Assembly (NCBI GenBank): GCA_964411125.1
Contig: CAYPJU010000097.1
Span: forward strand, 1-20,436
Length of the DNA stretch: 20,436 nt
Reading direction: 5' to 3'
DNA from: JBFIHF01 sp964411125
GTDB lineage: Bacteria > Myxococcota_A > Bradymonadia > Bradymonadales > Bradymonadaceae
Below, piece by piece: positions 7,783 through 14,894 of this stretch. Each line of letters starts with the position of its first letter. Position 1 is the first letter of the stretch. The translations under genes and the position numbers were made by a program. The notes under the pieces are model-generated. The model was given only the letters and a program-made list of their open reading frames with translations, was not told the DNA's origin and ran no database searches.

Positions 7783-9087
7783 CTACTCGTCGTCGACGCG
7801 CGCGCGCTCCGTCTCCGCATACGTCAACTGGGCCGGGGCCGACGCAGCGAGGTATGCATGCTGAGGCTGGTGAGCGACCTGTCGCGCCACGTTGTGGCCG
7901 GAGAGGCGCCCCGCGCCGCTCCCCGATTCGAGGCCGGTATCCGCGATCACCTGCGGACGGAAGTTCGGCGACGCTGCGTACGAGATGAGCTCTCCGTATT
8001 CTCGCAGGCGCTGCGTCATCTGGAAGCCCCACTTGTCCCGCACCTGACGACAGTGGTTGAGGTCGATCTCGCTCACCAGAACGCCGTCTCGGGTTCTGGA
8101 AAGCCCCGGGCTCCGGCCCCCGTCGGGCGCGGTGATGTAGCTCGACCCGTAGAAGTGACCGAAATCGTGGTGTGCCTCTTTGCCGTCGCCCGAGGTGAAC
8201 TCGTTCGGGAAAGACTCCGTGCCGATACGATTGATCGCCGCGGTGAAGTAGTTGTTCGCGATCGAAGCGCAACGAGCCTCGATCGGCCACAGCGGCTCCG
8301 AGAGCGCTCCAACGGTCGCCGAAGGATTGAAGACGATCTCCGCACCGTTCAGCCCGAACATCAGCCAGTTGAGCGGATGGTGCCGCCCGTAGCAGATGTT
8401 GACGCCGATCTTTCCGAACTGGGTGGCGAAGACGGGGTGCCCCGTGTCCCCTTCCATGTAGTAGGTCGACTCGTTGAAATCGCCGACCCGCGGGATGTGG
8501 TTCTTGCGGTGCTTCCCGATGATGTTTCCACGGTTTCCGATGACGACCACCGTGTTGTGAATCGTCCCGCCGTGCACGTCGTCCCGCTCGAGAATCGGCG
8601 ACACGATCACCATGTTGTACTTGCGGGCGAGCTCGGCGAGGAACTGGGTCGACGGCCCGTCGACGGGCTCGGCGAACTCGAGCCAGGGGTGCTTCTCCCG
8701 CGTGCAGAAGGCGAACGGCATCGTCCACGCCTCCTGCAGACAGAGCACGTTGGTCCCCATCGCGCCCGCCGCCTCCACCAGCATGCCGGTCCGGTCCCGG
8801 ATCGCCTCGTACTGCTGGACCACCGGTGCGTCGGTCGGCTCGATGATCTGCGTCTGGATCACGCCGACCCGCACGATGCGAGGCGGGCGCCGCTGCTCGG
8901 GAGCTGCCTGGAAACGATACGCCGCGACCTCGAAGTCGTTCTGGTCGGCGAGCTTCCTGGCCGCGTCCGGGATCGCGAGTTCTTCGGGCATGTTGCCGTA
9001 GAGGATCCGGAACGCTTCCTTCTGGTCTTCCTCCGGAAGCTTCCGCAGAAGGCCTTCGAGACTTTCGATTTCTTTCTTCGTGGTCAT
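7783..9087 (-). CDS. Beta-ureidopropionase-like N-carbamoyl amidohydrolase
   Basis: A 434-residue nitrilase-superfamily enzyme very close in motif content to animal beta-ureidopropionase. That enzyme hydrolyses N-carbamoyl-beta-alanine to beta-alanine, CO2 and ammonia in reductive pyrimidine breakdown. The Glu-Lys-Cys triad is visible: E119 (LCLQEAW), K195 (HRKNHIP) and C232 (NICYGRHH). The long helix-rich N-terminal region preceding the nitrilase fold, and the stretches FNPSATVGALSE and FPNEFTSGDGK, are shared with the eukaryotic enzyme. After about residue 385 there is a ~45-residue Ala/Gln-rich extension not found in the animal protein. ATG 9087 is preferred over an in-frame ATG at 9126. 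No dihydropyrimidinase or dihydropyrimidine dehydrogenase gene is nearby, so the physiological N-carbamoyl substrate is open. Confidence 0.92.
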   Translation of the reverse strand: MTTKKEIESLEGLLRKLPEEDQKEAFRILYGNMPEELAIPDAARKLADQNDFEVAAYRFQAAPEQRRPPRIVRVGVIQTQIIEPTDAPVVQQYEAIRDRTGMLVEAAGAMGTNVLCLQEAWTMPFAFCTREKHPWLEFAEPVDGPSTQFLAELARKYNMVIVSPILERDDVHGGTIHNTVVVIGNRGNIIGKHRKNHIPRVGDFNESTYYMEGDTGHPVFATQFGKIGVNICYGRHHPLNWLMFGLNGAEIVFNPSATVGALSEPLWPIEARCASIANNYFTAAINRIGTESFPNEFTSGDGKEAHHDFGHFYGSSYITAPDGGRSPGLSRTRDGVLVSEIDLNHCRQVRDKWGFQMTQRLREYGELISYAASPNFRPQVIADTGLESGSGAGRLSGHNVARQVAHQPQHAYLAASAPAQLTYAETERARVDDE

Positions 9088-9122
9088 GGGATCGCCCTGA
9101 TGCGTGGATGGGATGTCATGCT

Positions 9123-9220
9123 GCAAGCGTCATGCTTGCGCGCCCTCGCGTCAAGCCCTACGCACTCGGTCGACGGCTCCCCCGGGCCCACGGTGCGTCG
9201 TCGGGGCCCGTGGTCGACCG
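9123..9220 (-). promoter_or_regulatory. Hairpin-rich leader between the barrel-protein gene and the beta-ureidopropionase gene
   Basis: This stretch, within the 152-bp gap, holds two inverted repeats. The larger pairs CGGTCGAC (9167-9174) with GTCGACCG (9213-9220), and inside it CGGGCCC (9183-9189) with GGGCCCG (9204-9210). The smaller is GCAAGC-5 nt-GCTTGC at 9123-9139. The larger lies 20 bp past the upstream gene's stop and may end its transcript, although no U-run follows. The smaller would fall in the leader of the downstream gene. Confidence 0.35.
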
Positions 9221-9239
9221 TCGCGTCGGCTCCTCGCCG

Positions 9240-9959
9240 TCACTTGAACGGCTTCAGGGTGAGCATGAGCCCCGACTGGACCACCCAGCGAGACAGCTCT
9301 TCGGCAGCATGGAAGATGGGGACCCCCGCTTCGAATCTCGCAGCCAGGCCCACCACGCGTGTGAAATCGACCCCCAACAGCAGGTAGACCGCCGGACCGA
9401 AGTCCGCCCGAAACGCGGGTTCGGAGGGACGAAGGTAGAGGTTGAGTTGGAGGCCGCCGGCGAGCCAGGGGGCGGGATTGACGGGGCGAAAGTACCCGAT
9501 CGCGCCCGCGGTCCCACCGATGTTCGCGCCGAAGAACGGCGCGAGGACCAACCCGGGCCACAGCAGCAGGAACTTCACCCCCTGGTTCTCCCCATTGCCG
9601 TACCAGCGGTAGACGCTCCCGATCGTCTCGAAGTCGTGGATGCTGACCGCATTGCCGAGCTCGAAGCCGAATCCGGGGGTCAGCATGAAGATCTTTCGGG
9701 CCGTCAGCGAGATCGCGGGCAGAACGCTCCCGCCCGATGGTCCGCGGACCTGATCGATCCAGACGCCTCCGCCCCCGATCCCGTAGGAAGACCCCGCCCG
9801 CTCTTCCCGGAGCTCGGCCGCTGGGCGAACCCGCTCGGGCTCGACCTCACCTTCGGGAGGCGCGCCTTCCGGGAGCGGTGCGGTTTGCGCGCCCGCGGTG
9901 GCGCAATGTGCGAGCACGGCGCAAACAGTCGCGTGGAAGAAGAAACACTGGCGTGGCAT
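9240..9959 (-). CDS. Secreted, probable outer-membrane beta-barrel protein
   Basis: A 239-residue hypothetical protein. The N-terminus (MPRQCFFFHATVCAVLAHCA, then TAGA-Q) is a cleavable signal peptide, with likely cleavage after about residue 24. A Pro/Glu-rich linker follows to about residue 55. The rest alternates Gly/aromatic strands (GGGGVWID, FGFELGNAVS, LQLNLYLRPS, VYLLLGVDF, GLMLTLKPFK) in a pattern typical of small outer-membrane barrels, ending close to a C-terminal Phe. No named family is recognised. There is no good Shine-Dalgarno at ATG 9959, but no better in-frame start is seen. The gene is divergent from the pirin gene across 145 bp. Confidence 0.75.
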   Translation of the reverse strand: MPRQCFFFHATVCAVLAHCATAGAQTAPLPEGAPPEGEVEPERVRPAAELREERAGSSYGIGGGGVWIDQVRGPSGGSVLPAISLTARKIFMLTPGFGFELGNAVSIHDFETIGSVYRWYGNGENQGVKFLLLWPGLVLAPFFGANIGGTAGAIGYFRPVNPAPWLAGGLQLNLYLRPSEPAFRADFGPAVYLLLGVDFTRVVGLAARFEAGVPIFHAAEELSRWVVQSGLMLTLKPFK

Positions 9960-10104
9960 TCACGGAGAGTAGCCGACGGGAGGGTTCCGCGAAACTCTCT
10001 GAGGCATTGCGGAATCTCAGGACCGACGGACTGTTTCCGCGTAGGGACGCGACGAGAGCCGGGCCCTTTGCCATAATCGGCGCGCCGACATTCGGAGAGA
10101 CACC

Positions 10105-11712
10105 ATGACGCCCCACACCCTGCTCGCCACCGGCACCGCGTTCCTCGACGAGGCGACCGAAAACCTCACGTTCGACGAGTTTCTATGGGCCTTCGAAGAG
10201 GTGTGGCGAGGCGTGGCGTGGGTGCTGTCGGCCGCGGCCCCCACGCCGAGTGAGCCGGCCCTCGCCCCGAAGGGAGAGCTGCCGGCGCGAAACTCCCTTC
10301 GCGAGCTCGTCGCCGAGGTACCAAACCCACCGCGCGACGCGCGCGTCGTGTCACGGCTCGAATCGATCCATGACGCGCTGGCGGCAGCGGACGAACTCGA
10401 GACCGCCGTCGCCGTGCAGATGCCTCGCATCGAGCGCGCGCTGTTCGACGCCTGGGAGCTGCACGACGAGGTGAGCCGTCGGCTTCGCGTCGTCGACGAG
10501 CGGCTCACCGGTAAGCTCGTCCTCGCCGACGTCTCTCCGGGGCGCATCGGCAGCCAGGTGATTCGTCGCCGCACGGCTCTCAAACTCCTCGTCGCTTCGA
10601 GCCTCGCGCCCGTCGCCGCCTGTAAGAAGGTGGAGAAGGAGAACCGCCCCGCCGCATCCGTAGCTCCCGTCGCAGACGGTAGCGCGCAGACGGCCCCGGC
10701 GAAGATCCGCGCCGTCAGTCCACTGGGCGCGATGCAGTGGGAGACTTCGGACCCGTTTCTGTTCTGCGCTCATCACTTCGACGAATACCCGGAAGGCAAT
10801 CCCCAGATGGGCCCTGTAGCCTCCCTCCAGGGTCGGCACCTCGGCCGCGACTTCGACGAGCAGGCTTCCTGGCGGATGTATCACGGCAGAGAGGTGCCCG
10901 GGTTTCCCCGGCATCCTCACCGCGGCTTCGAGACCGTCACCGTCGTCCGCACGGGGATGCTCGACCACTCGGACTCGATGGGCGCGACCGCCCGATACGG
11001 TGCTGGCGACGTCCAGTGGCTGACCGCCGGCGGCGGGATCCAGCACGCCGAGATGTTTCCGCTCCTGCGCAGCGATCAGCCCAACCCGCTCGAACTCTTC
11101 CAGATCTGGATGAACCTCCCCGCCAGCAACAAGATGGTCGACCCGCACTTCACGATGCTCTGGAACGAGAAGATTCCGCGGGTCGTCGAGAAAGACGACG
11201 AAGGACGCACCAGCGAAATCACGGTCGCCGCCGGGAGCTGGGGCGATCATCGCCCCCCTGCCCCGCCTCCCAACTCCTGGGCCTCGCTCCCCGAGGCCGA
11301 CGTCGCGATCTGGAGCATCAAGATGGAGCCCGGCGCGAAGCTGTCGCTCCCCGCCGTGCAAGAGGGGACGGAACGTTCTCTCTACTTCCATCGCGGCTCG
11401 TCCGTACGGCTCGCCGAGCGAGAGGTCGGCCGTCGCAGCCGCGTCATTCTGGAAGGAAACGGCTCGATCGAGGTCGTGGCAGGCCCCGACGAGGTAGAGA
11501 TTCTCCTGCTCCAGGGCCGACCCATCGACGAGCCCGTCGCCAAGCGCGGCCCCTTCGTCATGAACACGCAGGACGAGATCCGACAGGCATACGCCGACTA
11601 CCAGCGGACCCAGTTTGGTGGTTGGCCGTGGCGACGTAGCGACCCCGTTCACGAGCGGGTGAAGGGACGATTCGCCCGCCATATCGACGGAACCTTCGAG
11701 CAGCCCACCTGA
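10105..11712 (+). CDS. Pirin-family protein with N-terminal extension and internal Tat/lipoprotein-like signal
   Basis: A 535-residue protein. From about residue 195 it is a bicupin of the pirin family. All four predicted metal ligands are present: H270 and H272 (RHPHRGFET), H314 and E316 (GIQHAEMF). Pirins are non-haem iron proteins, some with quercetinase activity and others acting as protein partners. Before the pirin lies a ~150-residue helical, acidic region, then RRRTALKLLVASSLAPVAAC at 154-173. That segment has the arginines, hydrophobic core and lipobox-like end of a Tat lipoprotein signal. The start at ATG 10105 has GGAGAG six bases upstream. An in-frame GTG at 10558 would begin exactly at this signal, giving a 384-residue exported form. 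Either the long protein is anchored through the internal segment, or two proteins are encoded. Pirin homology is secure; topology is inference. Confidence 0.9.
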   Translation: MTPHTLLATGTAFLDEATENLTFDEFLWAFEEVWRGVAWVLSAAAPTPSEPALAPKGELPARNSLRELVAEVPNPPRDARVVSRLESIHDALAAADELETAVAVQMPRIERALFDAWELHDEVSRRLRVVDERLTGKLVLADVSPGRIGSQVIRRRTALKLLVASSLAPVAACKKVEKENRPAASVAPVADGSAQTAPAKIRAVSPLGAMQWETSDPFLFCAHHFDEYPEGNPQMGPVASLQGRHLGRDFDEQASWRMYHGREVPGFPRHPHRGFETVTVVRTGMLDHSDSMGATARYGAGDVQWLTAGGGIQHAEMFPLLRSDQPNPLELFQIWMNLPASNKMVDPHFTMLWNEKIPRVVEKDDEGRTSEITVAAGSWGDHRPPAPPPNSWASLPEADVAIWSIKMEPGAKLSLPAVQEGTERSLYFHRGSSVRLAEREVGRRSRVILEGNGSIEVVAGPDEVEILLLQGRPIDEPVAKRGPFVMNTQDEIRQAYADYQRTQFGGWPWRRSDPVHERVKGRFARHIDGTFEQPT

Positions 11713-11778
11713 CGACCGACTCGGTTGACCCTCGCCCGTCGCGTTTAGCGTTTCCTGGGAGCGCTGGTGAGGTTTGTA

Positions 11779-12291
11779 ATGAGCACCGGAAAAATTTTTG
11801 GAATCGCACTTCTCGCAGCCGCCTGCTTCGGCTTCGGCTGCGACCCCTACCCCCGAGACCCCGAAGAGACGACCACGAGGGTCGAGAACTCGCGGACCGT
11901 ACACATCGGGGTTGCGGACCGCCCTCCGTGGACCCACACGGAAGACGCCGTGGGGGGAATCGAGGTCGACCTGATGCGGGAGTTCGCCACGCAGGCGGGT
12001 CTCGATGTGGAGTGGTCCACGATGTCCGAGACCGAGCTCGCCGCCGCCCTCGAGAGCGGTGAGGTCCACATCGGAATCGCGGGCTACGTGAAGTCTTCAC
12101 CGTGGGGCAAGCACGTCGGCTTCTCGAGACCCTTCGCAGAGGTCGATGGCAAGAAGCACGTCATCGCCGTACGGCGCGGAGAGAACCGCTGGCTCATGAA
12201 GATCGAGGACTTCCTCGCCGACAAGGAACCGATCGTCCAACGAGCGCTGCATGACGCACACGCCACAGCCATGGCGGGGGGGAGTCGATGA
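11779..12291 (+). CDS. Half-size SBP-3-like periplasmic lipoprotein
   Basis: A 170-residue exported protein. MSTGKIFGIALLAAAC followed by FGFGC is a lipoprotein-like signal, with the lipidated cysteine either C16 or C21. Residues 38-120 match the first lobe of family-3 solute-binding proteins: VHIGVADRPPWTHTE, GGIEVDLMREFA, ESGEVHIGIAGY and VGFSRPF. The second lobe is missing. The sequence passes directly to HVIAVRRGENRWLMKIEDFL, which resembles the returning strand and last helix of a normal SBP. Typical members are 230 residues or more after processing, so this is a one-lobe form. GAGG six bases before ATG 11779 supports that start over the upstream GTG at 11767. It overlaps the CDF transporter by ATGA, so the two are translationally coupled. 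A ligand cannot be inferred. Confidence 0.8.
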   Translation: MSTGKIFGIALLAAACFGFGCDPYPRDPEETTTRVENSRTVHIGVADRPPWTHTEDAVGGIEVDLMREFATQAGLDVEWSTMSETELAAALESGEVHIGIAGYVKSSPWGKHVGFSRPFAEVDGKKHVIAVRRGENRWLMKIEDFLADKEPIVQRALHDAHATAMAGGSR

Positions 12292-13322
12292 AACTCACAC
12301 CGAACTTCGAGATTCCCCACGACCAGAAGGCGGTCCGGTCCGAAGCGAGAAAGCTCGAGTGGATCACGATCATCTACATGCTGACGGTCATCGTGGTGAT
12401 CTACGTCACGATGGGTTCCTCGCAAGCGATGAAGGCCGCCTGGCTCGAGGATCTGCTCAGCCTGATACCCCCCGCCACGTTTCTGATCACCAACGTCCTC
12501 GTGCGTCGGGCGAGCGACTCTAGAATGCCCTACGGGTACCATCGCGCCGTCAACGTCGGGTTCGTCATCGGTGCGCTCGCGCTCACCGTGATGGGGATGT
12601 TCATCACCTACGACTCGTTCATGGGGCTCGTGAAAGCCGAACACCCCACCATCAGCACGATGGTGCTGTTCGATCAGGAGATCTGGGCGGGCTGGCCGAT
12701 GATCGCCGCACTCGCGTGGGGGGTCGTCCCTGCCGTCTTCATCGGGCGAAAGAAGAAGAAGCTCGCCCGAAAGCTGCGAGACAAGCAGCTCTTCGTCGAG
12801 GCGAAGATGAACGAGGCGGACTGGATGACCGGGGTCGCCGGGATCCTCGGGATCCTCGGGATCGGGCTCGGCTTCTGGTGGGCAGACTCGGTCGTGGCCA
12901 TCTTCATCGGACTCGATGTCTTGCACGACGGACTCTCCAACACTCGACGGGCGTTCGCCGGCCTCATGGACGAAGTCCCCACGGTTCCCGATGGCAGCGA
13001 GGCCGTCGATATCCTCAATCGAATCGACGACCACCTCGCCGCTCACCCGGACGTTGTTCAACACGAGATCCGACTACGAGAGCAAGGACACTGCATGTTC
13101 GGTGAGGCATTCGTAGTGTTCGAGTCCTCCGACGTCAGCGTGACCCGGCTGGAGTCACTCGAGCGAGAACTGTGCGAGCTCGACTGGCAGGTCCACGACT
13201 TTCACATCATCCCGCGGTCCCACATCGCGGACAGAAACCGCGGCGAGGATCCGCCTCTCGGAGAGTTCGACTCGGGGAACGCGACGGGGAAATCGCAGGC
13301 TTCGCCCGCGGGATCAGGATGA
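12288..13322 (+). CDS. CDF-family cation transporter with a non-canonical metal site
   Basis: A 344-residue inner-membrane protein with about six hydrophobic segments (roughly 24-42, 52-72, 90-110, 135-152, 180-197 and 200-215) and a C-terminal cytoplasmic domain, the cation diffusion facilitator layout. Family members exchange Zn, Mn, Fe or similar ions for protons. Second-helix sequence WLEDLLSLIPPATFL (52-66) and fifth-helix MNEADWMTG (174-182) differ from the HxxxD/DxxxD pairs of the zinc exporters. They fit a distinct CDF branch with LLSLIPP, PYGYHRA (81-87) and NEADWMT motifs. A Lys/Arg run (154-162) follows the fourth helix. The gene shares an ATGA overlap with the upstream SBP-like lipoprotein, implying a joint function. 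The substrate is unknown. Confidence 0.9.
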   Translation: MKLTPNFEIPHDQKAVRSEARKLEWITIIYMLTVIVVIYVTMGSSQAMKAAWLEDLLSLIPPATFLITNVLVRRASDSRMPYGYHRAVNVGFVIGALALTVMGMFITYDSFMGLVKAEHPTISTMVLFDQEIWAGWPMIAALAWGVVPAVFIGRKKKKLARKLRDKQLFVEAKMNEADWMTGVAGILGILGIGLGFWWADSVVAIFIGLDVLHDGLSNTRRAFAGLMDEVPTVPDGSEAVDILNRIDDHLAAHPDVVQHEIRLREQGHCMFGEAFVVFESSDVSVTRLESLERELCELDWQVHDFHIIPRSHIADRNRGEDPPLGEFDSGNATGKSQASPAGSG

Positions 13323-13334
13323 GCGGCCCAGACG

Positions 13335-13354
13335 TGGTGGCGGTGCGAGCGATC
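13335..13354. repeat. 20-bp direct repeat, left copy, flanking the mod operon
   Basis: TGGTGGCGGTGCGAGCGATC lies in the 55-bp gap between the converging CDF and modC genes. A copy differing at one base is at 16805-16824, on the other side of the molybdate operon and in the same orientation. Similarity stops abruptly on both sides. I see no third copy in the window. Confidence 0.6.
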
Positions 13355-13377
13355 GGAGCTCCACCGTCGGCGTCCGC

Positions 13378-14091
13378 TCAGAGCCCGAGGAACTCTGCCA
13401 CGAAATCCGTCCCCGGCCCCTCTCGCAGATCATCGAGCGAGCCGAACTGAACGACCCTCCCCTCCTCCAAGACGAATACTCGCGCGTCGAGCGCTTCGAC
13501 GTCGCGGACGTCGTGTGTCACGACCAGCGACGGACACCTGCGGGCCCGGAGCCGCTCGGCGAGCAGCGCGCGTGTGGATCGGCGAACCGTCGCGTCGAGC
13601 GAGGTGAGCGGTTCGTCGAGGAGCAACAGCTCGGGCTCGGGCGCAAACGCCCTCGCGAGCGCCACGCGCTGCCGCTCGCCCCCCGACAGCTCGTCGCCAC
13701 GTCGTCGCGCGAGCTCCCCACACCCGAACTCTTCGAGTAGCTCTCTCGCGCGCCGCCTGGCCTCGGTGCGAGGAGTGTCCCGGAGCCCGAACGCCACGTT
13801 GTCTTCGACGGTCATGTGGGCGAACAGCCCTTGATGCTGCGGGACGTAGCCGATGTTTCGCCGTTCGATGGGCACGCAGGTCGTCCGCGCGGCGCTCTCC
13901 AGCACCCGCCCTGCGATGCCGAGTTCGACGGTCGCTCCAGGCACGCCGCCCAACAGCGCCAAGAGGAAAGTCGACTTTCCGCTGCCGTTTGGCCCGACGA
14001 GAGCGACCGGATCCGTTCCCCCCTCGATCGCCACGTCGAGGGCGAACGCGTCCCGCCTAAAGCGAACGGCAGCGTGCCACGAGCTCTTCAT
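13378..14091 (-). CDS. modC: Molybdate ABC transporter ATP-binding protein ModC, short form
   Basis: A 237-residue ABC ATPase that powers molybdate import with ModB. Walker A GPNGSGKST is at 33-41, the Q-loop glutamine at Q85, the signature LSGGERQ at 135-141, Walker B LLLLDE at 155-160 and the H-loop at H193. The protein stops after the ATPase domain. The C-terminal TOBE/molbindin domain of classical ModC (about 350 residues) is missing, so it cannot bind molybdate through that module. ATG 14091 overlaps the modB stop (ATGA), and an in-frame ATG five codons upstream is less well placed. It is last in the operon and converges with the CDF gene across 55 bp. A tungstate system is possible, but the ModA-type binding protein favours molybdate. 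Confidence 0.92.
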   Translation of the reverse strand: MKSSWHAAVRFRRDAFALDVAIEGGTDPVALVGPNGSGKSTFLLALLGGVPGATVELGIAGRVLESAARTTCVPIERRNIGYVPQHQGLFAHMTVEDNVAFGLRDTPRTEARRRARELLEEFGCGELARRRGDELSGGERQRVALARAFAPEPELLLLDEPLTSLDATVRRSTRALLAERLRARRCPSLVVTHDVRDVEALDARVFVLEEGRVVQFGSLDDLREGPGTDFVAEFLGL

Positions 14092-14894
14092 TCCCGGCCC
14101 CGCCATCGAGTCGCGAGCCACGGGACACTTCGCAGGATCGTCAGGAGCCCCGCCCCGAATGCCGCGAGGACGACCGAGAGCGCCACCGCTACGTCGACGT
14201 CGGTCTCGAGCGCGGAGAAGATAGCGAGGGGTACCGTCTGGGTGACGCCGACCTTGTTCCCCGCGAAGAGCAACGTCGCTCCGAACTCGCCGAGGGCCCG
14301 CGCCCACGCGAGCGATGCGCCGACCACGAGCCCCGGGAGGGCCGCCGGAATCGCGACGCGCCAGACCGATTCGAAACGCCCCGCCCCGAGAGTCCTCGCG
14401 ACCAGCAACGTCTCGTCGTCGATCGCGCGGAAGGCGTTCGCGGCCGCGTGGACGAAGAAAGGTGCAGAGACCACGACCTGCGCCATCACCACCGCCGCCG
14501 TGGAGAATGGGAGCCTGAGATCCAGCGCCGCGAGGAAGCCGCCCAGAGCCGACGAAGAGCTGAACGCGGAGAGAAGCGCGACACCGATCACCGCCGGTGG
14601 AATCACGATCGGGAGCTCCACCAGGACCTCCACCGCGCGACGGAGCCAGCCCTCCCCTCGGGACAACCACCACGCGAGAGGCGTTCCACTGACCACGGTC
14701 ACCAGAACGGTCGCGACCGACGTTCCGAGGCTCAACGACAGTGCCGACACGAAGGTGGGACTCGAAGCGCTCGACCACACGCCGGCGTCGAGCGAGGAGA
14801 ACGACAGGGCGACGAACGGCAGCGCCAGAAGGAAGACGAGGGGTATCCCCGCCACCAACGCCATCGAACCGGTCGAAGCTCCCCGACCGTTCAT
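14088..14894 (-). CDS. modB: Molybdate ABC transporter permease ModB
   Basis: A 268-residue inner-membrane permease with about five to six hydrophobic helices (approximately 12-32, 47-70, 90-110, 133-155, 185-203 and 237-255). The EAA-type loop that docks on ModC is visible at about 161-188 (ARTLGAGRFESVWRVAIPAA). AWARALGEFGAT at 196-207 is a conserved ModB/CysT-family stretch. The start ATG overlaps the modA stop in an ATGA and its own stop overlaps the modC start the same way, so the three are tightly coupled. The length is slightly above the usual ~230 residues, mainly at the N-terminus. Confidence 0.93.
   Translation of the reverse strand: MNGRGASTGSMALVAGIPLVFLLALPFVALSFSSLDAGVWSSASSPTFVSALSLSLGTSVATVLVTVVSGTPLAWWLSRGEGWLRRAVEVLVELPIVIPPAVIGVALLSAFSSSSALGGFLAALDLRLPFSTAAVVMAQVVVSAPFFVHAAANAFRAIDDETLLVARTLGAGRFESVWRVAIPAALPGLVVGASLAWARALGEFGATLLFAGNKVGVTQTVPLAIFSALETDVDVAVALSVVLAAFGAGLLTILRSVPWLATRWRGRE

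Noticed and set aside
7438..9387. A 649-codon plus-strand frame over csoR and the beta-ureidopropionase gene
   Set aside because: It runs antisense through two well-supported genes and their promoter, with no domain resemblance.
10351..12069. A 572-codon minus-strand frame opposite the pirin and SBP-like genes
   Set aside because: Antisense shadow; the plus-strand genes have metal-ligand and signal-peptide motifs and good ribosome-binding sites.
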